This document shows, one piece after another, positions 1 through 5,637 of a stretch of DNA of 5,637 nucleotides. The number at the start of each line of letters is the position of its first letter. Positions within the stretch are counted from its first letter, which is position 1. The position numbers and the translations under genes are program-made. Under the pieces are notes generated by a model. That model had not been told where the DNA came from. It saw nothing but the letters and a program-made list of their open reading frames with translations, and did no database searches. Source of the stretch: Nitrososphaerota archaeon (lineage in GTDB: Archaea > Thermoproteota > Nitrososphaeria > Nitrososphaerales > UBA57); the NCBI GenBank assembly GCA_022572285.1, contig JACZWF010000106.1, positions 1 through 5,637 of the forward strand, read 5' to 3'.

Positions 1-236
1 TGATTAAGGTGAAAGTGGATATTGGAGGCGAAATCAGGCAGACTGTTGCAGGTCTTGGTCAGCACTATCGACTAGAAGACTTGGCAGACAAGGAAGTAAT
101 CGTCGTAACGAACCTCCAACCGAGGAGGATCTATGGTATTGAGTCGGAGGTAATGCTTTTGGCTGCTGTTGCAGGCGATGATATTAGCCTTCTCCAAACG
201 GACAAGAAATTTCGACCAGGTGCTAAAATAGGTTAG
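1..236 (+). CDS. metG: C-terminal tRNA-binding (EMAPII/Trbp111-like) domain, probably of methionyl-tRNA synthetase; 5'-truncated by the window
   Basis: Only the last 77 codons are visible, in a frame open from position 3, so the GTG at 9 is internal rather than the start. The peptide shows the hallmarks of the OB-fold tRNA-binding domain found at the C-terminus of MetRS or as the stand-alone protein Trbp111: a VDIGGEIRQTVAG block, then a conserved HY, then VVTNLQPRRIYGIES followed by MLLAA, and a closing PGAKI. This domain binds tRNA non-specifically and raises the affinity of the synthetase. The end matches the usual family C-terminus, so the 3' end is intact. One departure is GIESEVML, where the family usually has a glycine before ML (GIxSxGML). 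The body of the protein lies outside the window, so a free MetRS beta subunit or another domain host is possible; metG is the most common host and is an inference. It converges on the minus-strand cluster with no spacer. Confidence 0.82.
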   Translation, partial: IKVKVDIGGEIRQTVAGLGQHYRLEDLADKEVIVVTNLQPRRIYGIESEVMLLAAVAGDDISLLQTDKKFRPGAKIG

Positions 237-1901
237 CTAGCTCACATGAGTAAGCGCTGATTCCTCCTCCTTCATCCTACCTGTGACGGCTCTGATACCC
301 AAGAAAGCTACTAGCCCGATCTCCCCTAAGATTGTAACAGTGAGAACAAGATCAATCGTACCTATTGTAGCTGCCGATAGGATGACTTCTCGGTTGGAAT
401 TCACGGAGAGAGTTTCTCTTACAAACTCATCATCATTTATGCTGTAAGTAATCGTATATGTTCCACTCTCGAGTCTGAGAGCGTGTCGCTCCGCAAGAGG
501 ATATTTGTAAGCCTCTCCTGACTTTTCCACACTAATGCTTCCCTCTCTTAGATCTCGGTTCACCTCGTCGACGACTGAGACTTCTAATGTATTCAGGCGA
601 GTTACTATCTCGAGATCCTCAGGAAATCCTATCTCATTCGACGTCTTCCCAAGTATCTCGAAGTTTCTAACGGTGAAATTATTGACTAAAATCCGTGTGA
701 GTTGTAGCGAATCTCCTAGAGAGTTTCCTAGTAGGTAAGTTATCCCTTCATGTTGGCTTTGCTGGACAGAGCCTGAGAAACCCAATTCGTACGAGAATAG
801 CTGCTCGGGTCCATTGAAGAGTCTCAAGCGGGTAAGAGGCAAGTCGAGTTCTGTGGTCGATACTAACGTTGTAACCCCGAAGGTAGACCTCACTGCGACA
901 AGAACAAGATCGTCGAGGTCAGATTCGGTCAAGATAATTCTGAGTGCTTTCATAGGTGAGGTGGAATGGTCCAGAAGAGTAAAGGAAGCGCTTTCCAGAA
1001 CGAAAACCGGTAGATATATGTTGATGTCTCCAGACGCTCCACCCTCGCTAAAAATATGCAAGTAATGCAGACCTAATTGGATCGGTGTGTCTCCACCATT
1101 CCCAGGTTCATTGAGATTCGGGAGGTTCATCTGAGACTCCAGATTGAGATTATCCACTGAAAGCACCGTCGAGACAACGGTCCCATTCTTCCTCAGTGTA
1201 ATAGATATTTCATCGGTGGCGCTTCCCGCTGTGATCACTCTAGGACTTTCTAACACTATGTGAAGAACACCTCCGATGGGTCCCAGCTCAGTTACCTGAT
1301 ACGTAAGTAAGACTTGCCCACCTGGTACCATGACACTAGTGTAGTTTATTATTCCAAAATCAGCCTCTAGTGACGATTTCTGAACTCCCCTCCGGAGTAG
1401 AGCAAGCTGTGTCGTCAGGTCGAGTCCATCGCTTTCGGTCGGTCTAATCTGTATAGTGTTAAGGCTTAGAGTTGTGGAGGGATTCACCCGCAGAGGTTCG
1501 TGTGGGCCAACAACTCTCAAGACAGCCGTTTGAGCCTCTCTTCCACCTGGCAGAGGCGAAGTTGAGACTGCCGATATAACATAAGTGAGAGATCTGTCAC
1601 AGCAATCCGGGCCGGGAATCTGAATCATTCTGCTTTCTGTATTCGAGATCTCTAAGGTCTGAGACTCGCCACCCACTACGCCGTGTGTAACCTCAACGTC
1701 GCGAAATGCCAGCAGCCAGATTTCATCGCCGGGGCCAACAGGAATTGTAGAACCGTCGAGGGGGATTGATTCTGCGCCCTGTTTGAAACCGATTCGAACA
1801 AGTTCTTGTTCTATTTCTGGTTGCACTTGCCCTAGAGACGAAGGAATGAGTAGCGTGAAAAGCAGGCCAGAGACCAGTATCAATCCAAGTCTAGCGTTCA
1901 T
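237..1901 (-). CDS. Secreted, C-terminally membrane-anchored beta-sandwich surface protein, family not recognised
   Basis: This 554-residue protein has a Sec-type signal peptide (residues 1-24: MNAR, a hydrophobic core, then SSLG), a long polar beta-strand-rich ectodomain, one C-terminal transmembrane segment at about 515-534, and a charged cytoplasmic tail (GRMKEEES). Residues 438-510 resemble a carboxypeptidase-regulatory/transthyretin-like fold: VSVVDEVNRDLREGSISV, then LESGTYTITY. The rest looks like several Ig-like or CARDB-like modules, but I recognise no specific family. N-glycosylation sequons occur at N186, N239 and N408, consistent with an archaeal surface location. The only cysteines are an adjacent pair, C100-C101. 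Residues 162-177 match a stretch of the neighbouring DUF58 protein. The start is supported by GGAG placed 8 nt upstream and by the ATGA overlap with the gene before it. As last gene of the cluster it may be the client or exported effector of the MoxR/DUF58 machinery; that role is inferred from context only. Confidence 0.85.
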   Translation of the reverse strand: MNARLGLILVSGLLFTLLIPSSLGQVQPEIEQELVRIGFKQGAESIPLDGSTIPVGPGDEIWLLAFRDVEVTHGVVGGESQTLEISNTESRMIQIPGPDCCDRSLTYVISAVSTSPLPGGREAQTAVLRVVGPHEPLRVNPSTTLSLNTIQIRPTESDGLDLTTQLALLRRGVQKSSLEADFGIINYTSVMVPGGQVLLTYQVTELGPIGGVLHIVLESPRVITAGSATDEISITLRKNGTVVSTVLSVDNLNLESQMNLPNLNEPGNGGDTPIQLGLHYLHIFSEGGASGDINIYLPVFVLESASFTLLDHSTSPMKALRIILTESDLDDLVLVAVRSTFGVTTLVSTTELDLPLTRLRLFNGPEQLFSYELGFSGSVQQSQHEGITYLLGNSLGDSLQLTRILVNNFTVRNFEILGKTSNEIGFPEDLEIVTRLNTLEVSVVDEVNRDLREGSISVEKSGEAYKYPLAERHALRLESGTYTITYSINDDEFVRETLSVNSNREVILSAATIGTIDLVLTVTILGEIGLVAFLGIRAVTGRMKEEESALTHVS

Positions 1902-2680
1902 TGCTTTCTCTCCGTGAAGACCAGTACAACTATGATGGCACCAGCAACCAGAAATGGGGGAACGATTGTAACCAGATATACTGCTGGTTCTACAATTAAA
2001 CGGGAGATGAGAAGAGCCGGTAACAATAGGAGAGCACTCCCGAACGTAAGAAAGGCGACCGTAGGACGAAGAGTGCTAACCATACGTGCTTCTCCAGCTG
2101 GATTGTCCTTAACCTCTGATAATCTGACCTGCGCAGCGAGTGCAGAGAAAGTAATAGCGGGGATCGAAATGATTGTACTCAGGCGAACAAGCTCTGCTAG
2201 GGGCAGATCTAGAGGGACTCCCTCGTATCCAAAGTATATCGCGACACCAGCTATCTGGTCAAATGCTAGGAGGACCGAAAATCCCGCCCCGGTAGCCTGA
2301 CCGACTAATGAACCTGCGTAGATCATCAATGCCAACATGTAAGCGATAAAAAAGTATGTGACCTTTCCGAGTGCGCCGACTCCTGCACCAAATACAATTT
2401 CGTAGAGCGAGCCGATCGCGCCAAAAATTAGGTAAGCCATGAAGACCCCGATGAAGTCTGTGGGGTTGTTTGTAGTTATCACAATGAACATAGGATAAAT
2501 TATTGGGGCAACAAGAAGGAAACTTTCGAGCGAGACCTGTACTGTCGGACTCTTTATCCTAGCTAGAACTCCACCCCGCCTTAGGAAAACGTAAACTACA
2601 ATAAATCCGATAGCCGCTACAAACCCGATTGATGAAAGGAAGTCAATTGTGCTGGCAACCACCGTTCCGTTCAGTAGCAT
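1898..2680 (-). CDS. Polytopic membrane protein, function unknown
   Basis: This 260-residue hydrophobic protein has probable membrane segments at about 12-33, 51-70, 75-97, 105-126, 131-150, 165-184, 206-228 and 233-256. A positively charged loop at 34-43 (LRRGGVLARIK) should be cytoplasmic, which puts the N-terminus with its NGT sequon (N4) outside. The charged loop 185-205 and the C-terminal TERKQ also look cytoplasmic. Those constraints fit seven spanning segments (N-out, C-in) better than eight, with 131-150 the likeliest not to span; this is inference. No catalytic motif or transporter signature is visible. The frame is open upstream but has no ATG, GTG or TTG for at least 80 nt, so the ATG at 2680 is the first usual start; a GTG at codon 7 is an alternative. 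No Shine-Dalgarno is visible, and a strong hairpin lies 5 nt upstream. It overlaps the next gene by 4 nt, so the two products are probably made together and may form a complex. Confidence 0.85.
   Translation of the reverse strand: MLLNGTVVASTIDFLSSIGFVAAIGFIVVYVFLRRGGVLARIKSPTVQVSLESFLLVAPIIYPMFIVITTNNPTDFIGVFMAYLIFGAIGSLYEIVFGAGVGALGKVTYFFIAYMLALMIYAGSLVGQATGAGFSVLLAFDQIAGVAIYFGYEGVPLDLPLAELVRLSTIISIPAITFSALAAQVRLSEVKDNPAGEARMVSTLRPTVAFLTFGSALLLLPALLISRLIVEPAVYLVTIVPPFLVAGAIIVVLVFTERKQ
1908..1913 (-). promoter_or_regulatory. Shine-Dalgarno for the surface-protein gene
   Basis: On the minus strand GGAGAG lies just before the ATG at 1901, with 8 nt between GGAG and the start codon. It sits inside the end of the preceding gene, so the last gene has its own ribosome-binding site and is also translationally coupled through the ATGA overlap. 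It is the best Shine-Dalgarno match at any start seen in this window. Confidence 0.65.
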
Positions 2681-2685
2681 TATGA

Positions 2686-2707
2686 GCGCTGGCAGAGTGG
2701 CCAGCGC
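2686..2707 (-). promoter_or_regulatory. Perfect 8-bp GC-rich inverted repeat (RNA hairpin) in the DUF58-membrane gene spacer
   Basis: Arms GCGCTGGC (2686-2693) and GCCAGCGC (2700-2707) are exact reverse complements around a 6-nt loop. The structure fills most of the 40-nt gap between the DUF58 stop (2721-2723) and the ATG at 2680, ending 5 nt before that start. In the transcript no U-run follows, so it is not an intrinsic terminator. It could mask the start and make translation depend on ribosomes finishing the DUF58 gene, or mark an RNA-processing site that sets different expression for the two halves of the operon. The hairpin is seen directly; its function is inferred. Confidence 0.6.
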
Positions 2708-2720
2708 GGAAACGTAAGTC

Positions 2721-3962
2721 CTAAGCTCTCTGCGTAGTGGCGTAAGCCCACCTCTCCAATGATCCGATAGTTGCTCTCACAGTTTCAGCCGATGCTAATA
2801 GGCACGTAACACCGGCCTTCTGAGCAGCTTCTTGGATTTGTTCTGCCCGTTCCAGATTGGTCTCGTTGTGGACGATTACAACAACCAGATCACGAGCCGT
2901 TTTTATCTTCGGGATATATGAGTCGACTAACCTATCATCTAAACGTCCGAGGATCAATACGAAGCTGTTACCAAACTCAGCGGGAGAGAGTTGGAGATAG
3001 GTCTTGGATAGATTGGTTATCAGAAATTTGTCTAGAGACGGTTGAACCAATGCCAGGTGACGTAAAACCGAGTCTATGTGAGACTCGCCCTTACTAGGAC
3101 GGATGAGGGTTCGCATCTTATTGTCGAAGAAGGCAAGACCAGTCCTGGTACCTCTTTGGACAAAATTGTAACAGAGCGAAGCAGCTATGTCTGCTCCAAT
3201 GTCGAGTGTGGTGTCGTCGCCATTAGGGAGTGCACCATCTTTGCCTATGTCTAGAATTACGGTAATCGCTGCTCCTACCTCACCTGCCATTATTTTGGTC
3301 ATGGGCTTATGATCCGGGGACTTTGCCATGGCTTTCCACGCAATAACTTTGTAGTCATCTCCGGGTTGATATTCGCGTATCCCCCAGACTTCGCTACTCC
3401 TTCCTCGCTTGGTTGATGAGACAACACCCAACACTCCGGAGCCTGTCCCCTCAGGCGGAGTCGCAAATGGATAGATGTGGGGGAGCACGAGAATCTCTTC
3501 GGCGTCGTTAAAAGTGAGAGTCTTTCCTGAAAGAAGGAGCCAATCCTTTATCGTCACCTTCGTATTCGAGATGGTGTGAACACCCCTTCTGAGTACTGCG
3601 AGGGTCTGGGTCAGCACATAATCTTGCCCGGGTTTGAAGACTATCGTGCCAGTGTTGACGTCGAGGTCCAAGCTCTTGCACTCGAATTCGACTGAGGCAT
3701 TAGTAGGGAATTGTCCGTTGTAACGCATATTCAGGGTAGTCTTAATTTCAGCTGGAGGTATAAGTTGATGTTTGTCTACCGTTCGAGTTATTGTAAAATT
3801 CCTGAACGGCCTCAGTACTGAAAATAAGATGAGATTCAGACCCACTGCTAGAAAGACTCCCAACATTGCGAGAGTTGCTTCGGGAAGGAGAGCCAGGCTG
3901 GTAAAGAGGAGAAGAGCTAGAAACCCAATCATTAATCGAATGTGTTTCTGCATGACTACCAT
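2721..3962 (-). CDS. DUF58 family protein with N-terminal membrane hairpin and vWA-like domain
   Basis: The 413-residue product has two adjacent transmembrane segments (about 10-27 and 30-49), a beta-rich region (55-180) and the DUF58 signature at 192-210 (WGIREYQPGDDYKVIAWKA), followed by a vWA-like fold beginning at VILDIG (235-240). Length and order are usual for the family. Because the hairpin returns the chain to the side of the basic N-terminus (KHIR), the bulk is predicted to be cytoplasmic, where it could meet the MoxR ATPases. DUF58 proteins occur widely next to moxR genes and are thought to act with them in maturing protein complexes; the molecular role is unsettled. The metal-site motif, normally DxSxS, reads DIGKD (D238-D242), so metal binding may be lost. 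The start at 3962 gives a 1-nt overlap (TGATG) with the ATPase gene. The ATG at codon 4 is an alternative, and neither has a clear Shine-Dalgarno. Confidence 0.93.
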   Translation of the reverse strand: MVVMQKHIRLMIGFLALLLFTSLALLPEATLAMLGVFLAVGLNLILFSVLRPFRNFTITRTVDKHQLIPPAEIKTTLNMRYNGQFPTNASVEFECKSLDLDVNTGTIVFKPGQDYVLTQTLAVLRRGVHTISNTKVTIKDWLLLSGKTLTFNDAEEILVLPHIYPFATPPEGTGSGVLGVVSSTKRGRSSEVWGIREYQPGDDYKVIAWKAMAKSPDHKPMTKIMAGEVGAAITVILDIGKDGALPNGDDTTLDIGADIAASLCYNFVQRGTRTGLAFFDNKMRTLIRPSKGESHIDSVLRHLALVQPSLDKFLITNLSKTYLQLSPAEFGNSFVLILGRLDDRLVDSYIPKIKTARDLVVVIVHNETNLERAEQIQEAAQKAGVTCLLASAETVRATIGSLERWAYATTQRA

Positions 3963-4945
3963 CAGATAGGGACCGCAATACCATCAAGAGAATCGCTTAG
4001 GATCTTTCGAAGGTAGGGAATTCCCCAACCTTCTCGTGCCTCGGGAGAATCTAGGAGTGTATCTTGTCGGAGTAAAAGACGGTGATTGAGGACTTCAAAT
4101 GCGACCGCCTTGACGTCATCGGGGACTATATACTTGCGGCCTTCTGTAACAGCGGCGTACCCCTTAGCGGCATAGAGAAGACCTACTGAAGCTCTGGGAC
4201 TACCCCCGAGGACCACCCTAGGGATATTACTCGTACCACGAACAACCTCGGAAATATATTCCAAGACATTTTCTCCAGCTTTGATCTCTGTATGAATTAG
4301 ACTCATTGCGTTAACGATGGCAGATTTTTCAACGACGGTCTTGATATCGAGAGCTTTCTCGGTCTTCCTTCTGATAATTTCTATCTCACTTGACTCGTCC
4401 AGATATTCCATTATGAGCCTGAATAGGAATCTGTCCAGCTGGGCTTCTGGAAGAGGAAAGGTACCCTCGAATTCGATCGCGTTCTTAGTAGCGATTATCA
4501 TGAAGGGTATGTCTAGTTTTGAACTAAAACCATCAACACTCACCTGCTTCTCTTGCATACATTCCAAAAGAGCTGATTGTGTCTTCGGCGGTGCACGGTT
4601 TATTTCGTCTACTACAATCACGTTTCCGAAGATAGGACCGGCTTTGAATTCAAACTCTTGAATCTTAGGGTTATAGATCCTCGTACCTGTTATGTCCGAG
4701 GGCATTAGGTCCGATGTGGACTGTATTCGACCCACTTCTAGACCCAGTGTCCTGGCGAAAAGAGTTGCAAGGAGAGTCTTTCCGGTGCCAGGGAACCCTT
4801 CCATGAGGACATGACCACCAACCAAGAGAGCTATGATCAAGGATCTAGTTATGTCTCCGAATCCAACAACATGTTTCTGGACTTCGGAGGTGATGGTGTC
4901 AGCGACATCCTTAATTTCGCTTATCTCTTTGATCGATTTGATCAT
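3962..4945 (-). CDS. MoxR-type AAA+ ATPase (complete copy)
   Basis: This 327-residue protein is a full-length MoxR-family AAA+ ATPase, a cytoplasmic ring-forming ATP hydrolase thought to remodel or activate partner complexes. Visible motifs in order: Walker A GFPGTGKT (50-57), an IQSTSDLMPSDITGTRIYN block (74-92), Walker B VIVVDEIN (109-116) with the following RAPPKTQSALLE, sensor 1 ATKNAIE (152-158, N155), PEAQLDRF (166-173) and sensor 2 GGSPRAS (247-253, R251), then the helical lid. All residues expected for ATP binding and hydrolysis are present. The one mild oddity is ATKNAIE, where the family usually has ATQNPIE. The start is backed by AGGTAG upstream. It lies 12 nt after a close paralogue and overlaps the DUF58 gene by 1 nt, so ATPase and DUF58 protein are probably produced in linked amounts. 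The family assignment is firm; the client is unknown. Confidence 0.96.
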   Translation of the reverse strand: MIKSIKEISEIKDVADTITSEVQKHVVGFGDITRSLIIALLVGGHVLMEGFPGTGKTLLATLFARTLGLEVGRIQSTSDLMPSDITGTRIYNPKIQEFEFKAGPIFGNVIVVDEINRAPPKTQSALLECMQEKQVSVDGFSSKLDIPFMIIATKNAIEFEGTFPLPEAQLDRFLFRLIMEYLDESSEIEIIRRKTEKALDIKTVVEKSAIVNAMSLIHTEIKAGENVLEYISEVVRGTSNIPRVVLGGSPRASVGLLYAAKGYAAVTEGRKYIVPDDVKAVAFEVLNHRLLLRQDTLLDSPEAREGWGIPYLRKILSDSLDGIAVPI

Positions 4946-4953
4946 TGCGATTT

Positions 4954-4959
4954 CTACCT
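4954..4959 (-). promoter_or_regulatory. Shine-Dalgarno-like site for the complete MoxR gene
   Basis: On the minus strand AGGTAG, of which AGGT matches the archaeal/bacterial anti-Shine-Dalgarno, lies 8-10 nt before the ATG at 4945. It overlaps the TAG stop codon of the upstream paralogue (TAGGTAG), an arrangement that favours a terminating ribosome restarting on the next gene. It supports the annotated start of the complete ATPase. Confidence 0.5.
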
Positions 4960-5637
4960 ATACTGATTCCACAGACTGCTTCAATATCTCTCTGAGCTTA
5001 CTGATCCCATATCCTCCTTCGCCTTCATTAGAGTAGAAATCTTCTTGCTTTACAACGATCCTATGATTAAGGATGTCAAAAGCGATCTCCTTAACGTCTT
5101 GTTTGGTAACATAATCTCTACCATGTACTACTGCTGCGTACCCCTTCGAGGCATTCAAAAGTGAGACAGAACCCGTAGGACTAGCGCCCAAGAGGACTTG
5201 AGAGAGACCGCGGGTTTGGCGTACCACTTTTGCCACATAGTCTAGTACGTCGTCCCCTGTCTTAACCTCCGTCTGGATTACTTTCTTTGCTGAAATGAGA
5301 GTGGAGGACTTGACAACAGGTTTTACCTCTGAACTGGTTTTGGTGAACATCTTCAGGATTTCAATCTCTCGTTCCCTTGTAGGATAAGAGAGCAAAAGGC
5401 GGGACATGAACCTGTCAAGTTGAGCTGGTGAGAGTGGAAAAGTCCCCTCAAACTCGATTGGATTCTTCGTCGCAATCACAATGAATGGCTTATCTAATTG
5501 CGAGGTGATACCGTCGACAGTTACCTGGCCCTCTTGCATCGCCTCAAGAAGGGCTGCCTGAGTGCGGGGCGGTGCTCGGTTTATCTCATCTACAAGAACG
5601 ATATTACTGAAGATAGGGCCTGATTTGAACTCGAATT
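4958..5637 (-). CDS. Second MoxR-type AAA+ ATPase, atypical sensor 2; 5' part outside the window
   Basis: The frame stays open from the ATG at 5539 to the window edge, adding 32 residues from FEFKSGPIF onward, so that ATG (the M of AMQEGQV) is internal. About 225 C-terminal residues are visible: Walker B IVLVDEINRAPPRTQAALLE, sensor 1 ATKNPIE, the LDRF segment and the helical lid. Walker A should lie beyond the edge. It aligns with the downstream ATPase almost without gaps and with roughly half of positions identical, more in the core, which points to an old tandem duplication. Two conserved features are changed: PEAQLDRF is SPAQLDRF, losing the glutamate, and the sensor-2 block is GASPTGS where the family and the neighbour have PR. 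Sensor-2 arginine normally contacts ATP, so this copy may hydrolyse poorly or serve as a structural subunit of a mixed ring; that is inference. It ends 12 nt before the next gene, which suggests co-transcription. Confidence 0.93.
   Translation of the reverse strand, partial: FEFKSGPIFSNIVLVDEINRAPPRTQAALLEAMQEGQVTVDGITSQLDKPFIVIATKNPIEFEGTFPLSPAQLDRFMSRLLLSYPTREREIEILKMFTKTSSEVKPVVKSSTLISAKKVIQTEVKTGDDVLDYVAKVVRQTRGLSQVLLGASPTGSVSLLNASKGYAAVVHGRDYVTKQDVKEIAFDILNHRIVVKQEDFYSNEGEGGYGISKLREILKQSVESV

Noticed and set aside
9..236. A complete 75-residue protein starting at GTG 9
   Set aside because: The frame is open to the left edge and the peptide begins in the middle of a known domain, so this is the end of a longer gene.
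2686..2707. The hairpin as an intrinsic transcription terminator
   Set aside because: No U-run follows the stem in the transcript, and the next gene is tightly placed and coupled to the last one.
3748..3987. Overlapping minus-strand frame of 79 residues across the ATPase/DUF58 junction
   Set aside because: It has no recognisable domain and lies inside two well-supported genes in another frame. The other open frames opposite or within the large genes (for example 535-738, 814-1065, 1914-2300, 4317-4661) are rejected for the same reason.
4958..5539. A 193-residue MoxR fragment starting at ATG 5539, suggesting a truncated gene
   Set aside because: Upstream in-frame sequence to the window edge encodes the preceding Walker B region, so the ATG is internal and the truncation is only the window boundary.
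3962..5637. A single MoxR gene split by a frameshift
   Set aside because: The two reading frames encode the same domain regions twice in parallel, with a stop, a Shine-Dalgarno-like site and a new start between them; they are tandem paralogues.

Overview
The window looks archaeal. It carries the C-terminal tRNA-binding domain of a methionyl-tRNA-synthetase-type protein, tightly packed genes, frequent AGA/AGG arginine codons, Shine-Dalgarno motifs at only some starts, and a large predicted surface protein with N-glycosylation sequons. No gene fixes the phylum, and a bacterial origin is not formally excluded.

Layout: (1) Positions 1-236, + strand, hold the 3' end of a gene whose product ends in an EMAPII/Trbp111-like OB-fold tRNA-binding domain, probably MetRS. 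(2) Positions 237-5637, - strand, hold a compact gene cluster that reads right to left. In transcription order it is: a MoxR-type AAA+ ATPase cut by the right edge (its N-terminus and Walker A lie outside); a second, complete MoxR-type ATPase; a DUF58 protein with an N-terminal membrane hairpin and a vWA-like domain; a polytopic membrane protein of about 7-8 segments; and a 554-residue secreted, C-terminally membrane-anchored beta-rich protein. Spacings in that order are 12 nt, a 1-nt overlap (TGATG), 40 nt and a 4-nt overlap (ATGA), so an operon is very likely. Its promoter lies beyond the right edge. The cluster meets the synthetase-like gene convergently with no spacer: the two stop codons abut as TAG|CTA.

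How the genes may work together: MoxR ATPases and DUF58 proteins are a recurring pair linked in the literature to maturation or activation of protein complexes, often with membrane and surface partners. Here the pair is followed by two proteins I cannot assign to a named family. The reasonable inference is that the tandem ATPases act in the cytoplasm on the membrane-tethered DUF58 protein, and that the polytopic and surface-exposed proteins are their clients or partners.

Points worth a second look: the ATPase pair shows complementary departures from family motifs (the upstream copy lacks the sensor-2 arginine and the PEAQLDRF glutamate); the DUF58 MIDAS is degenerate; a perfect 8-bp GC-rich hairpin sits 5 nt before the start of the polytopic membrane gene; and a 16-residue segment is shared between the DUF58 protein and the surface protein. 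I see no tRNA or rRNA genes, CRISPR, insertion sequences or intrinsic terminators.
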